Source: Cesiribacter sp. (lineage in GTDB: Bacteria > Bacteroidota > Bacteroidia > Cytophagales > Cyclobacteriaceae). Taken from it: DNA of 12,034 nucleotides. Of this stretch, positions 1 through 7,517 are shown piece after piece (position 1 is the stretch's first letter; each line of letters opens with the position of its first letter). Below the pieces are notes generated by a model that searched no databases, had not been told where the DNA came from, and worked only from the letters and a program-made list of their open reading frames with translations. The position numbers and the translations under genes are program-made. The stretch is taken from contig JASLAE010000154.1 in assembly GCA_030147305.1 (NCBI GenBank), forward strand, positions 1-12,034. The letters run 5' to 3'.

Positions 1-62
1 ACCACGACAAGGGCCAGGTTGATAAAATGTTTTTCCAGGAATTTCTTCATGATCGTTGACAT
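1..62 (-). CDS. N-terminus of an unidentified protein, cut by the left edge
   Basis: On the minus strand an open frame starts at 62 (M-S-T-I-M-K-K-F-L-E-K) or at the second in-frame ATG at 50 (MKKFLEKHFINLALVV), and it runs off the window. An in-frame TAG lies directly upstream of the ATG at 62, so the start must be at one of these two. A few basic residues followed by a hydrophobic run look like the beginning of a signal peptide or a membrane anchor. On the same strand, at 116-109, TCATTTTG is one mismatch from the Bacteroidota -7 consensus and would give a 5' leader of roughly 40-50 nt. Only 16-20 codons are visible, so the family cannot be named. Confidence 0.5.
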   Translation of the reverse strand, partial: MSTIMKKFLEKHFINLALVV

Positions 63-90
63 CTAAACTTAACAGCAGCACTGCAGGCAC

Positions 91-231
91 ATGCATCTGG
101 AAGTACACCAAAATGACGACCTGTTCAGCAATCATTGGAGCTTATACCGGTTTTACATTGCCAATGCGCCTGGTAGCGTAAGAAACGCATCCTTACGGAA
201 CAAAGACACACGACAAGAAGCTGCACAATAA
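91..231 (+). CDS. Possible small ORF, 46 codons, unknown
   Basis: An ATG at 91 opens a 46-codon frame that stops at TAA 229-231. The frame has no stop back to position 73, but there is no earlier ATG. The peptide is rich in aromatic residues in its first half (SNHWSLYRFYIANAPG) and polar in its second half. No ribosome binding site and no good -7 element precede it. It overlaps the region where the promoter of the divergent left-edge gene should lie. It could be a gene remnant or chance. Confidence 0.12.
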   Translation: MHLEVHQNDDLFSNHWSLYRFYIANAPGSVRNASLRNKDTRQEAAQ

Positions 232-264
232 TGCTAAGTGCAATCTAAAAAGAAGGCTGTTAAA

Positions 265-408
265 ATGATTTGCTTCTTTCGATCATACCCTACATTCTTT
301 TTTTCCAGGCAGATGGCTGCTCTTAAAAAGCTTAAAACCAGATCAGATACTGTGCAATTAGCTGAATATCAACAGATTGAAATCAAAAAAAATCTTTATC
401 AAGCTTAA
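265..408 (+). CDS. Possible small ORF, 47 codons, unknown
   Basis: An ATG at 265 opens a 47-codon frame ending in TAA at 406-408; a second in-frame ATG is at 313. AAGAAGG lies about 8 nt upstream of the first ATG and could act as a ribosome binding site, although Bacteroidota rarely depend on one. The predicted peptide begins with a hydrophobic and aromatic stretch (MICFFRSYPTFFF) and then becomes lysine-rich and polar. I recognise no family. Length alone does not support a gene, and the surrounding region looks non-coding, so this is only a candidate. Confidence 0.15.
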   Translation: MICFFRSYPTFFFSRQMAALKKLKTRSDTVQLAEYQQIEIKKNLYQA

Positions 409-588
409 GCTTCGGAGTTTAGCTGGAAAAGGAGATTCGTGAATATTTATAACAATACCCAATCCCTACGCATTCAGGACGATATTGATGCAGAATAAGT
501 GGCGCAGCGAAAGACTTTACCTCTACCCAAAGCTGAATGATTCGCTGATTCTGAAGGTATTATGCGTGTTATAGGATAACAATAAGGC

Positions 589-610
589 AAAAGCATTGAG
601 CCGGGCTTTT
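589..610 (-). terminator. Weak candidate terminator after the permease gene
   Basis: About 20 nt past the permease stop codon, AAAAGC at 589-594 can pair with GCTTTT at 605-610 around a 10-nt loop. On the minus strand the second arm ends in a short T run followed by GCC. The stem is only six pairs and mostly A-T, so it may not terminate on its own. No better hairpin is visible near this 3' end. Confidence 0.25.
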
Positions 611-630
611 CCTGGAGACAATTTCAAAGG

Positions 631-2424
631 TTAAAGCTTGTAAAACACTGGAATGATCAGGCTTGCCAGTATCCAGAACAACAGGCTAAGCCCTGCTCCT
701 ACTTTCATAAAATCTTTGAAGCGGTATTGCCCTGCACTGTATACCATGGCATTGGTCTGGTAGCCTACTGGCGTCATAAAGGAAGCCGAAGCGGCAAAGG
801 TTACCGCCATCAAAAACGGTAAGGGGCTAACCCCTAGTTTAGTTGCTATTGCAATGGCAATGGGAGCCAATAGAGCTGCTGCTGCGTTGTTAGACATAAG
901 TTCTGTCAGAATCCAGGTGACGAAATACAGACCGGAGATGACTGCAATGGGACCAAAACCAATCAACACATCCACCAGCGTACCCGCAATCATAAGGTCC
1001 AGGCCACTGTTGTGCATGGCTGTGCCCAGGCTTAGTGCGCCTGCCAGCAGAAAAACAACATTCCAGTTAATGGCATCGTACAGCTCCTTCATATTCAGGA
1101 AACGGAGCAATACCAGCAGAACAGTTCCTGCAATAGCCCCCATCATAATGGAAACTACTTCCAGCGTTGCCAAGACCACAATAGCCATGATGATTGATAA
1201 CACGGTAAAAAAATTACGCCTGTTGAAATCAACCACAGCATCTTCGCTTAGCAGAATAAAGGGGCTGTCCTGCTCCTTTTCCTGTCGCTTCAGCTCTTTT
1301 ATAAAGTGATTTTTCACTTCGGCTAATATAACATCGCCTGCCCTTAGAGTAGCTTCATAGAGATGTTCGTGCACCACTTCGTCCCGGTGCCTGATGGCCA
1401 GGGGAACGGCCCTGTACCTGCGGCGAAAATCGAGCTGCCGCAGGGTCTGGCCCTCAAAATCGGAATTTGCCGTAATCACGATCTCAACCAGGCTGGATTG
1501 CTTGCTGCGCAGATCATCATCTCCAATTCTAACAGGCGATTCTACCATAATTCTGGCTCTGTCCTTCAGCGTCTTGATCTTGTCTACATTGCAGCGTACT
1601 TTCAAAATATCGGATGCTTCCAGGGTAAAATCTCCGGGAGGCAGCACAAAACGATGCTCGTTGCGTCGCACCTCTATAATGTCCATCTCCAGCTCTTTCA
1701 CCAGGTCAGAATGCATGATAAACTTACCCACAGATGCCCCACCGGGCAGGAGTTCTATCTCAGTAAGGTAGTCGTGCATACCAAATTTTTTAGACAGGTC
1801 CAGCTCGGGCCTACGGTTTGGCAGTAACCTGATCCCGATAAAAACCATGTAGAGAATACCCGAAACAAGAAATACCAGCCCGGCAGGCAGCAACAGAAAC
1901 ATAGAAAAAGCAGGTAGCCCGGCTTTTTCGGCGATGCCACTCACTACAATGTTTGTAGAAGTACCTATAAGGGTACAGGTGCCGCCAAAGGTGGCAGCAA
2001 AAGATACAGGAATCAGCAGCTTGGAGGCACTTATGTTAGAAGCATGGGCAATCTGAATCACCACCGGAATAAACACGGCAACAATTGGCGTGTTGTTGAT
2101 GAAGGCAGAGGCGATGGCTATCATCAGCATCATAAGGGTGATTCCCACCAGGTAATTCTTTTTAAAAGTGCCCGACAGATGATACGCCAGCACCTGCAGC
2201 GCACCCGTCTTGAGGAGCGCAGCACTGAGCACAAACATGAATGCGACGGTAATGGTCGCGGGGTTGCTAAAGCCTGCCACCCCCTCTTCGGGACTGATGA
2301 CTCCACTAAAAACCAGGGCTACAATAATGAGCAATGCTACCAGGTCTATGGAGATTTTTTCGGTAGCAAAAAGCACAACAGCCACCAGGGCAACAGCCAA
2401 AGTAATGATTGCTTCCGGATTCAT
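631..2424 (-). CDS. SLC13-family permease with two RCK_C domains
   Basis: A 597-aa inner-membrane transporter of the SLC13/DASS (Na+/sulfate-dicarboxylate symporter, CitT-like) superfamily. The N-terminal half (about 1-200) and the C-terminal half (about 403-597) are strongly hydrophobic transport modules. Each half carries an Asn-rich motif of the type that binds ion and substrate in this superfamily: NNTP at 110-113 and SNNAAAA at 511-517. GTSTN at 154-158 and TPVGYQTN at 551-558 are also typical. The soluble middle (about 212-385) reads as two consecutive RCK_C/TrkA-C domains, which in related proteins are regulatory ligand-binding modules. The length is usual for this domain layout. The substrate (sulfate, dicarboxylate or another anion) cannot be told from sequence. 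The gene stands alone, between an ORF-poor region and the terminator of the lipoprotein gene, so it is probably monocistronic. No perfect -7 element is seen upstream; TATTGTTG near 2509-2502 (minus strand) is one mismatch away. The ATG at 2424 places the first membrane segment at the N-terminus as expected. Confidence 0.9.
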   Translation of the reverse strand: MNPEAIITLAVALVAVVLFATEKISIDLVALLIIVALVFSGVISPEEGVAGFSNPATITVAFMFVLSAALLKTGALQVLAYHLSGTFKKNYLVGITLMMLMIAIASAFINNTPIVAVFIPVVIQIAHASNISASKLLIPVSFAATFGGTCTLIGTSTNIVVSGIAEKAGLPAFSMFLLLPAGLVFLVSGILYMVFIGIRLLPNRRPELDLSKKFGMHDYLTEIELLPGGASVGKFIMHSDLVKELEMDIIEVRRNEHRFVLPPGDFTLEASDILKVRCNVDKIKTLKDRARIMVESPVRIGDDDLRSKQSSLVEIVITANSDFEGQTLRQLDFRRRYRAVPLAIRHRDEVVHEHLYEATLRAGDVILAEVKNHFIKELKRQEKEQDSPFILLSEDAVVDFNRRNFFTVLSIIMAIVVLATLEVVSIMMGAIAGTVLLVLLRFLNMKELYDAINWNVVFLLAGALSLGTAMHNSGLDLMIAGTLVDVLIGFGPIAVISGLYFVTWILTELMSNNAAAALLAPIAIAIATKLGVSPLPFLMAVTFAASASFMTPVGYQTNAMVYSAGQYRFKDFMKVGAGLSLLFWILASLIIPVFYKL

Positions 2425-2637
2425 GGAATAATGAAAAGATGGGAAAAGGGTACTTCGGGGATAAATCCTCGAAAATTAGTTAAACAACATCATTAAAATC
2501 ATGCAACAATAAGTAAATATTTTATTATTAATGACGCAACCGTTTGCAGTGACAATGTGTATGATGTTCCGGATCAAAAGGGGTTAATTTTTCACTGATT
2601 CCATTTTATAGAAACATTATGCAACTTTAGCAGGCAC

Positions 2638-2669
2638 AAAAAAAGCCGATCCCGGGGGGATCGGCTTTT
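2638..2669 (-). terminator. Strong rho-independent terminator
   Basis: AAAAGCCGATCCC (2641-2653) pairs perfectly with GGGATCGGCTTTT (2657-2669) around a GGG loop. On the minus strand the hairpin ends in seven T residues (2644-2638). It lies about 20 nt past the stop codon of the lipoprotein gene and separates that gene from the permease gene. On the plus strand the tail is only four T residues, so it should act mainly on minus-strand transcripts. Confidence 0.93.
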
Positions 2670-2689
2670 CTATAGCACATAGATTTTAG

Positions 2690-4375
2690 TTAGTTGGCCA
2701 ATACGCCACCTTCCATAAAGTTGGCTTGCTCAAGATCAAGGATGTTCATGGCATTAGGCTCCAGTCCAATCACGTTGCTCTGGGTTAGGCGCAATACCTC
2801 GTCATAGAACAATACAATAACCGGTGCTTCTTCTACAATAATTTCGTCCATTTTATGGTACAGGTCCAGGCGGTTAAAGCCTTCTGACTCGTAACGCGCC
2901 TTTACATAGAGGCTATCGTACGTCTTGTTTACAAAATGGGTCTTATTAGGTCCGTTCGGCGAGAAATGCTGGCTGTAGAACAGGGCCAGATAGTTTTCTG
3001 CATCAGGATAGTCGGCCAGCCAGGAACCGCGGAAGAAGTTTACTTTAGAATTGTCGATCAGCTCCTGGTGCGTTGGCGTCATGTTGATTTCAATTTCAAC
3101 AGGAATCCCTACCGCCTGCCATTGTTTTTGCAGGAACTCAACCATCTGCTTGGATTGTACGGTTGTGTAAAGCTTGATGGTGGGTAAACCTTTTCCGCCA
3201 GGGAATCCTGCTTCTTTCAGCAGGGCTTCTGCCTTGGCAGCATCATAGGTATATCCTTTCACACCTTTTTCCTTGAAGTACTTGATAGCGGGCGGGATCA
3301 TACCACCGGTACCAGGTGTTCCCAGGCTGTTGTAAACATATTTCACCAGCTCTTCACGATTAATCGCGTAGTTCATGGCCTGGCGGAAACGCTTGTCCAG
3401 TACCGGGTGATTGGTATCTTTATAAGCACTTTTATCCAGCTGAAAACCAATATACTCGGTATTCAGGTAAGGCACTTTCTGTACTACAAAACGACCCTTC
3501 AGCTCATTGCGCACTTCGCCATTTTTATCCAGCACCAGGTCAACGCTGGTAGCCTGCAGACCAGACATAAAGTCGAGCTTACCCTGCTGAAAGCTTAACA
3601 GCTCCTGGTTGCGGTCCTGGATAAAAGAGACCAGCACGGCATCCAGGTAAGGCAGTGGTTTGCCGTTGGAATCCTGCTTAAAGTATTTTTCATTTTTCAC
3701 CATTACCAGGCTGTTGCCCTCGTCCCAGGTCTTTAGCTTGAAAGGACCTGTACCCACAGCATGCTTACGGAAGTCTTTGCCCCACTTGTCGATGGCCTCT
3801 TTAGGCACCACACAAGTATAAGGCATGGTAAAGATTTCCATCAGTGGTGCAAAAGGCTTGTCCAGGCGCAGCACCAGCTTGTGATCATCAATGGCTTCTA
3901 TCCAGTTCTCGTCGTAACCGGTGCCGGCAGCATTGCGCTTTACCTTATCCGAGAAGATCCAGGCCCCGGTACTGGCTGTCGCCGGATCCAGGATTCTTTT
4001 AAAGCTGTATACAAAGTCATGCGCGGTTACCTCACGGCCTTTGCCACCCTCAAAAACTTCGCTGTCGTGAAAATAAACACCCCTGCGAAGCGTAAAGGTA
4101 TAGGTAGTACCATCTTCCGATACTTCCCAGGCCTCGGCCAGGTCTTTCTCGGGGTACATGTCTTCGTTTAGCCTGAATAGGCCATTGTATAGGTTGGTAG
4201 CGGCCCAAACGTTGGCCTGGTTGCGGGCAAATGCGGGATCAAGAGAACTAAGACCTTCTGCCTGGTTATAGCGAAAAACCTTCATGTTCTCATGTTCCGT
4301 AGCAGTATCTGCCGCCGTACAACCACCCAACAGCACTGCTGCAGCCAGCAAATACGTACCAAATTGTCTTAGCAT
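2690..4375 (-). CDS. OppA-like peptide/solute-binding lipoprotein (SBP family 5), orphan
   Basis: A 561-aa extracytoplasmic solute-binding protein of the OppA/DppA type (SBP_bac_5), which in ABC importers captures oligopeptides or similar solutes and hands them to a permease. The start chosen is the ATG at 4375. It gives a classic lipoprotein signal peptide, MLRQFGTYLLAAAVLLGGC, with lipobox LGGC and lipidated Cys at residue 19. The frame stays open upstream to a TTG at 4522, but that would add a non-signal extension and overlap the divergent gene, so it is rejected. Family features are in order: an early block on the aligned DPAFA segment, the AEAWEVSEDGTTYTFTLRRG block, VTAHDFVYSFKRILDP, and then the usual two-lobe core with the C-terminal block DAENYLALFYSQHFSPNGPN. 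No permease or ATPase gene lies next to it, so its transporter partners must be elsewhere or it acts otherwise. It is divergent from the UPF0173 gene with 93 bp between the starts. On its strand, TTG (4459-4457) and AATCTTTA (4436-4429), spaced by 20 nt, form a weak -33/-7 candidate. Confidence 0.9.
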   Translation of the reverse strand: MLRQFGTYLLAAAVLLGGCTAADTATEHENMKVFRYNQAEGLSSLDPAFARNQANVWAATNLYNGLFRLNEDMYPEKDLAEAWEVSEDGTTYTFTLRRGVYFHDSEVFEGGKGREVTAHDFVYSFKRILDPATASTGAWIFSDKVKRNAAGTGYDENWIEAIDDHKLVLRLDKPFAPLMEIFTMPYTCVVPKEAIDKWGKDFRKHAVGTGPFKLKTWDEGNSLVMVKNEKYFKQDSNGKPLPYLDAVLVSFIQDRNQELLSFQQGKLDFMSGLQATSVDLVLDKNGEVRNELKGRFVVQKVPYLNTEYIGFQLDKSAYKDTNHPVLDKRFRQAMNYAINREELVKYVYNSLGTPGTGGMIPPAIKYFKEKGVKGYTYDAAKAEALLKEAGFPGGKGLPTIKLYTTVQSKQMVEFLQKQWQAVGIPVEIEINMTPTHQELIDNSKVNFFRGSWLADYPDAENYLALFYSQHFSPNGPNKTHFVNKTYDSLYVKARYESEGFNRLDLYHKMDEIIVEEAPVIVLFYDEVLRLTQSNVIGLEPNAMNILDLEQANFMEGGVLAN

Positions 4376-4405
4376 AAGGGTTAAGGATATATTAGTGGAA
4401 ACTTC

Positions 4406-4413
4406 TATCTTTG
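4406..4413 (+). promoter_or_regulatory. Candidate -7 promoter element for the UPF0173-parAB-dapB operon
   Basis: TATCTTTG matches the Bacteroidota -7 consensus TAnnTTTG exactly and lies 55 nt before the ATG of the UPF0173 gene, in the divergent intergenic region. A start of transcription a few bases downstream would leave a leader of about 45-50 nt. No clear TTTG -33 element is found at the usual 19-21 nt distance (the sequence there is GTTAAGG), so the call rests on the -7 octamer and its position. Confidence 0.55.
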
Positions 4414-4468
4414 TGTTTAATCCGGCGGTAAAGATTGGCCTATTTTTAAACCTAAACAAGCTGAAAAA

Positions 4469-5149
4469 ATGCAAATAACTTACTACGGTCACTCGTGCTT
4501 TTTGATAGAAACCGGCGATCAAAAACTGCTTTTCGATCCCTTTATTACACCCAATGAACTGGCCAAAAATATTAATGTTGATACACTAAAGCCCAATTAT
4601 ATAATATTAAGCCATGGTCATGCCGATCACGTGGCGGACGTAGAACGAATTTATAAAAACAGCCAGGCCACGCTTGTGTCCAATTTTGAGGTGGTTACCT
4701 GGTTTAGTAAAAAGGGCATAGAAAACAACCACCCCATGAACCATGGCGGGCGCAAGGAATTTGGTTGGGGAAGTCTGAAAATGGTGAATGCCATCCACAG
4801 CAGCAGCCTGCCCGATGGCAGCTATGGCGGAAACCCGGCTGGGTTTGTGGTGCAGACCAGCGGCAAAACATTTTATTTTGCAGGCGACACTGCCCTTACC
4901 CTGGACATGAAACTCATTGGCGAAGAATTTAAAATAGACTTTGCCTTTATGCCCATTGGGGATAACTTTACCATGGGAATCGAGGATGCCTTAAAAGCTG
5001 CTGACTTTGTTGGTACCAATAAAATCATAGGCATGCATTACGATACCTTTCCTTACATTAAGATCAATCAACAGGACGTACATCAGGTTGCAGCCAAAGC
5101 CGGAAAAGAGTTAAAATTGCTCCAAATTGGTGAAACCATAACACTTTGA
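4469..5149 (+). CDS. UPF0173 metal-dependent hydrolase (metallo-beta-lactamase fold)
   Basis: A 226-aa cytoplasmic protein of the UPF0173 family of predicted metal-dependent hydrolases, close to the usual length of about 225-230. It has no signal peptide. The metal-binding pattern is complete: HGHADH (H49, H51, D53, H54), H110, D140 in FAGDT, and H190 in GMHYDTFP. The N-terminal YYGHSCF and the PIGDNFTMG stretch (162-170) are characteristic of this family within the fold. The natural substrate of the family is not established, so only hydrolase activity on an unknown ester or phosphoester is inferred. It is the first gene of the plus-strand cluster; parA starts 16 bp after its stop, so the two are likely co-transcribed. 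The ATG at 4469 follows an A-rich stretch, common for Bacteroidota starts. Confidence 0.92.
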   Translation: MQITYYGHSCFLIETGDQKLLFDPFITPNELAKNINVDTLKPNYIILSHGHADHVADVERIYKNSQATLVSNFEVVTWFSKKGIENNHPMNHGGRKEFGWGSLKMVNAIHSSSLPDGSYGGNPAGFVVQTSGKTFYFAGDTALTLDMKLIGEEFKIDFAFMPIGDNFTMGIEDALKAADFVGTNKIIGMHYDTFPYIKINQQDVHQVAAKAGKELKLLQIGETITL

Positions 5150-5165
5150 TCCCATACCCAAACGC

Positions 5166-5966
5166 ATGAGCAAAATAATTGCCATAGCCAACCAAAAAGG
5201 AGGAGTTGGAAAGACTACCACAGCCATAAACCTGGCGGCCTCACTGGCAGCCCTGGAGTTTAAAACGCTGGTGGTAGATGCAGATCCACAGGCAAACTCA
5301 ACCTCTGGCCTGGGCATAGACCCCAAAGAGGTAGATAATAGTATATACGAATGCATGGTAGACGATATCAACCCCCGGGAAATCATCCTGGATACCGATA
5401 TCCAGTACCTGCACCTGATCCCCTCCCACATAGACCTGGTTGGGGCCGAGGTAGAAATGGTAAATCTGGAAAACCGGGAAGAAAAGATGCGCAAGGTACT
5501 GCAAGGTCTCTCTTCCGATTACGATTTTATCATCATAGACTGCTCCCCTTCCCTGGGCCTGATTACTGTAAATGCCCTGACAGCGGCCAATTCAGTGATC
5601 ATACCTGTACAATGCGAATATTTCGCCCTGGAAGGACTGGGCAAATTATTGAATACAATTAAGATCATTCAGGAGCGTTTAAATCCTGAACTGGAAATTG
5701 AAGGAATTCTGCTCACCATGTACGACATGCGCCTGCGCCTGAGCAACATGGTGGTAGAAGATGTACAGCAGCACTTCCAGAAGATGGTTTTCCAGACCCT
5801 GATCCCACGCAACATTAAACTTAGTGAGGCGCCCAGTTTTGGTGTGCCAGTTCTCATACACGATGCCGAGAGCAAAGGCGCCATCAGCTACCTTAGCCTG
5901 GCGCGCGAAATATTGGAAAACAACGGATTGCTTACCCCAAGTACGGTAGCTGCCGAAGGAAACTAG
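5166..5966 (+). CDS. parA: Chromosome-partitioning ATPase ParA (Soj)
   Basis: A 266-aa ParA/Soj/MinD-type ATPase. With ParB and parS sites it moves or positions the replicated origin; the ATP-bound dimer binds DNA non-specifically. The deviant Walker A motif KGGVGKTT is at 11-18 (signature Lys11, P-loop Lys16), the A' motif VVDADPQ at 36-42, and Walker B FIIIDCSP at 121-128 with D125. The motif order, length and lack of an N-terminal HTH domain fit the chromosomal (type Ib-like/Soj) group rather than P1-type plasmid ParA. R189 and R191 lie in the region where Soj uses basic residues to bind DNA. parB starts one base after the stop codon, so the two are translated together. I see no sign of a plasmid origin, so this is most likely the chromosomal copy. 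Confidence 0.97.
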   Translation: MSKIIAIANQKGGVGKTTTAINLAASLAALEFKTLVVDADPQANSTSGLGIDPKEVDNSIYECMVDDINPREIILDTDIQYLHLIPSHIDLVGAEVEMVNLENREEKMRKVLQGLSSDYDFIIIDCSPSLGLITVNALTAANSVIIPVQCEYFALEGLGKLLNTIKIIQERLNPELEIEGILLTMYDMRLRLSNMVVEDVQQHFQKMVFQTLIPRNIKLSEAPSFGVPVLIHDAESKGAISYLSLAREILENNGLLTPSTVAAEGN

Positions 5967-5967
5967 A

Positions 5968-6906
5968 ATGAATCAGGAAGACGACAAAAAAGGGGGCAAA
6001 ATCCCTCCTAAAAAAGCTCTGGGCCGTGGTCTGGGCGCTTTACTGGCAGACTCACCACGGTCTGCCGAGAGCGCATTGCGGCGGGTTACTGCCAGCAATA
6101 ACGCTGCGACCGGCAATATTGGTGAAATCTCGCTAAGCCAGATAGAAACCAACCCTTACCAGCCCCGCACCCGGTTCGACCAGGAGGCGCTGGAAGAGCT
6201 GGCCGAAAGCATACGCGTGCAGGGTATTATTCAGCCCATCACCGTGCGCAAGCTAAGCGAAAACCAATACCAGCTTATCTCGGGTGAACGTCGTTTCCAG
6301 GCCTCTAAACTGGCCGGGCTGGAGCGTATACCGGCCTATATACGCATTGCGAATGACCAGCAGATGCTGGAAATGGCCCTGATTGAAAACATTCAACGTG
6401 AAAACCTGAATGCCCTGGAGATTGCCTTAAGCTACCAGCGCCTGATCAGCGAGTGTAGCCTGAAGCAGGAAGAACTCGGCGACAGGGTGGGCAAAAAACG
6501 CACTACTGTTAACAACTACCTGCGCCTGCTGCGGCTGCCGCCAGATATTCAGGCTGGCCTGCGCGACAATGTTATCAGCATGGGCCATGCCCGGGCCATC
6601 ATCAATGTAGAAGATCCGGCCAAGCAGCTCTGGATCTATAACCGTACGGTGCGGGAAGGTTTGTCTGTACGACAGGTAGAAAAGATGGTGCGCGACCTTA
6701 CTGGTACAGCACCAGAAAAAGAGGACAAGAAGCCTGCCGTAGGTCCGGAAAAAGAGCGGGAATACCGCCAGCTGCAAAACAAGCTTTCTAATCACTTTGG
6801 CACCAGGGTGAATGTGCGTACCGATGAAAAAGACAAAGGTGAAATCAAAATTCCTTTTGTATCTATGGAGGACTTAAACCGCATCCTTGAAATTCTAAAC
6901 CTCTAA
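5968..6906 (+). CDS. parB: Chromosome-partitioning protein ParB (Spo0J), CTP-dependent clamp
   Basis: A 312-aa ParB/Spo0J protein that loads at parS, binds CTP, closes into a DNA clamp and stimulates ParA. The N-terminal GRGLGALL (19-26) is the short ParA-contacting motif of chromosomal ParBs. The ParB/Srx CTP-binding domain spans about 54-150, with NPYQPR (62-67), GERRFQA (106-112) and ENIQREN (140-146). The helix-turn-helix for parS is near 164-190 (LKQEELGDRVGKKRTTVNNY). A charged linker (245-265) leads to the C-terminal dimerisation domain. All key motifs are intact. Its stop TAA shares one base with the ATG of the next gene, which implies translational coupling to the DUF5683 protein. 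I found no parS-like 16-mer in the window. Confidence 0.97.
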   Translation: MNQEDDKKGGKIPPKKALGRGLGALLADSPRSAESALRRVTASNNAATGNIGEISLSQIETNPYQPRTRFDQEALEELAESIRVQGIIQPITVRKLSENQYQLISGERRFQASKLAGLERIPAYIRIANDQQMLEMALIENIQRENLNALEIALSYQRLISECSLKQEELGDRVGKKRTTVNNYLRLLRLPPDIQAGLRDNVISMGHARAIINVEDPAKQLWIYNRTVREGLSVRQVEKMVRDLTGTAPEKEDKKPAVGPEKEREYRQLQNKLSNHFGTRVNVRTDEKDKGEIKIPFVSMEDLNRILEILNL

Positions 6907-7517
6907 TGCCTCTACGCGCGCGCTTTTTCACTTGCTTACTGATGGCCATGCTGCTGGGAATGATCTCCCGGGTGGCAGCACAGGTGGTACCCGGCGATAC
7001 AGTAGGTGTTCGTGAAGATCCTAATGCACTGTTAACGGCAGATGAATTTGAACAGATCACAATTCCGGATTCTGCCAGCCTTCCCGATCCACGAAAAGCA
7101 GCCTTTCTCTCTACCATTCTACCAGGCATGGGTCAGGTTTACAATGGTGCACTCTGGAAGGTACCCATTATATATGCCGGCGGTGTGGTTTTTATTTCCA
7201 TCATCAGTTTTAATAACCTGCGCTACAGCGAGAGTTTAAAAAACCTGCGCACTGCCCGGTATGAACCCAGCATCCCCCTGCCCAGAGATGAAGCCTTCTA
7301 CCAGCTGGCTGTTGATAATTACCGGCGGAACCGGGATTATGCCATTATTTTAGGGGTGGCTTTTTATGGTTTGCACATAGTAGAAGCCTATGTAGATGCA
7401 CAACTGCAGACCTTTGATCTGGACGAAGAGCTTAGCATGCGCGTACGCCCTACCCTAATCCCTGACCCCACCGGCAGTATGGGCGCAGGTTTACGCATAA
7501 CTTACACATTTCCATGA
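6906..7517 (+). CDS. DUF5683 membrane protein of unknown function
   Basis: A 203-aa protein that I match to DUF5683, a Bacteroidota family often found next to parB and dapB. Residues 1-25 look like a signal peptide ending SRVAA before Gln26. The mature part starts with an acidic, flexible stretch (27-58), then the family-like block LPDPRKAAFLSTILPGMGQVYNG (59-81), a hydrophobic segment (about 86-102), a basic and polar region (105-143), and a second hydrophobic segment (about 144-162). The C-terminus GAGLRITYTF (193-202) resembles the last strand of an outer-membrane protein, but this is only an impression. The ATG overlaps the parB stop by one base, and its own TGA overlaps the dapB ATG in ATGA, so its production is tied to both neighbours. 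The function is not known; location in the envelope is inferred from the signal peptide and hydrophobic segments. Confidence 0.85.
   Translation: MPLRARFFTCLLMAMLLGMISRVAAQVVPGDTVGVREDPNALLTADEFEQITIPDSASLPDPRKAAFLSTILPGMGQVYNGALWKVPIIYAGGVVFISIISFNNLRYSESLKNLRTARYEPSIPLPRDEAFYQLAVDNYRRNRDYAIILGVAFYGLHIVEAYVDAQLQTFDLDEELSMRVRPTLIPDPTGSMGAGLRITYTFP

Larger units (their letters stand above)
63..630. other. 568-bp stretch without a recognisable gene
   Basis: This stretch lies between the 5' end of one minus-strand gene and the 3' end of another. I see no tRNA, no known RNA fold and no long ORF. On the plus strand there are only short frames: 91-231 (46 codons), 265-408 (47 codons, with AAGAAGG a few bases upstream), 439-498 (19 codons from a GTG, with AGGAG upstream) and 488-574 (28 codons). 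None gives a peptide I recognise. The region should contain the promoter of the left-edge gene and the 3' end of the permease transcript. It may also be a decayed gene or hold a small RNA, but nothing visible decides this. Confidence 0.5.

Noticed and set aside
854..1827. Several plus-strand frames of 120-155 codons opposite the permease gene
   Set aside because: They are antisense shadows of a clearly coding minus-strand gene with intact transporter motifs, and their compositions are not protein-like.
4376..4522. Extended start of the OppA-like protein at a TTG (4522)
   Set aside because: It would overlap the divergent UPF0173 gene and bury the lipoprotein signal peptide; the ATG at 4375 gives a perfect lipobox.
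4621..4640. CACGTG core as a possible parS site near parAB (also at 9517-9522)
   Set aside because: parS in most bacteria is close to TGTTTCACGTGAAACA. The flanks here (GATCACGTGGCG and GGTCACGTGCGC) lack the GTTT and AAAC arms, and the first copy lies inside a coding region.
5166..6906. Plasmid or mobile element origin of the parAB pair
   Set aside because: ParA lacks an N-terminal HTH, ParB has the chromosomal GRGLGALL motif, the neighbours are housekeeping genes, and no replication initiator, transposase or integrase is present.
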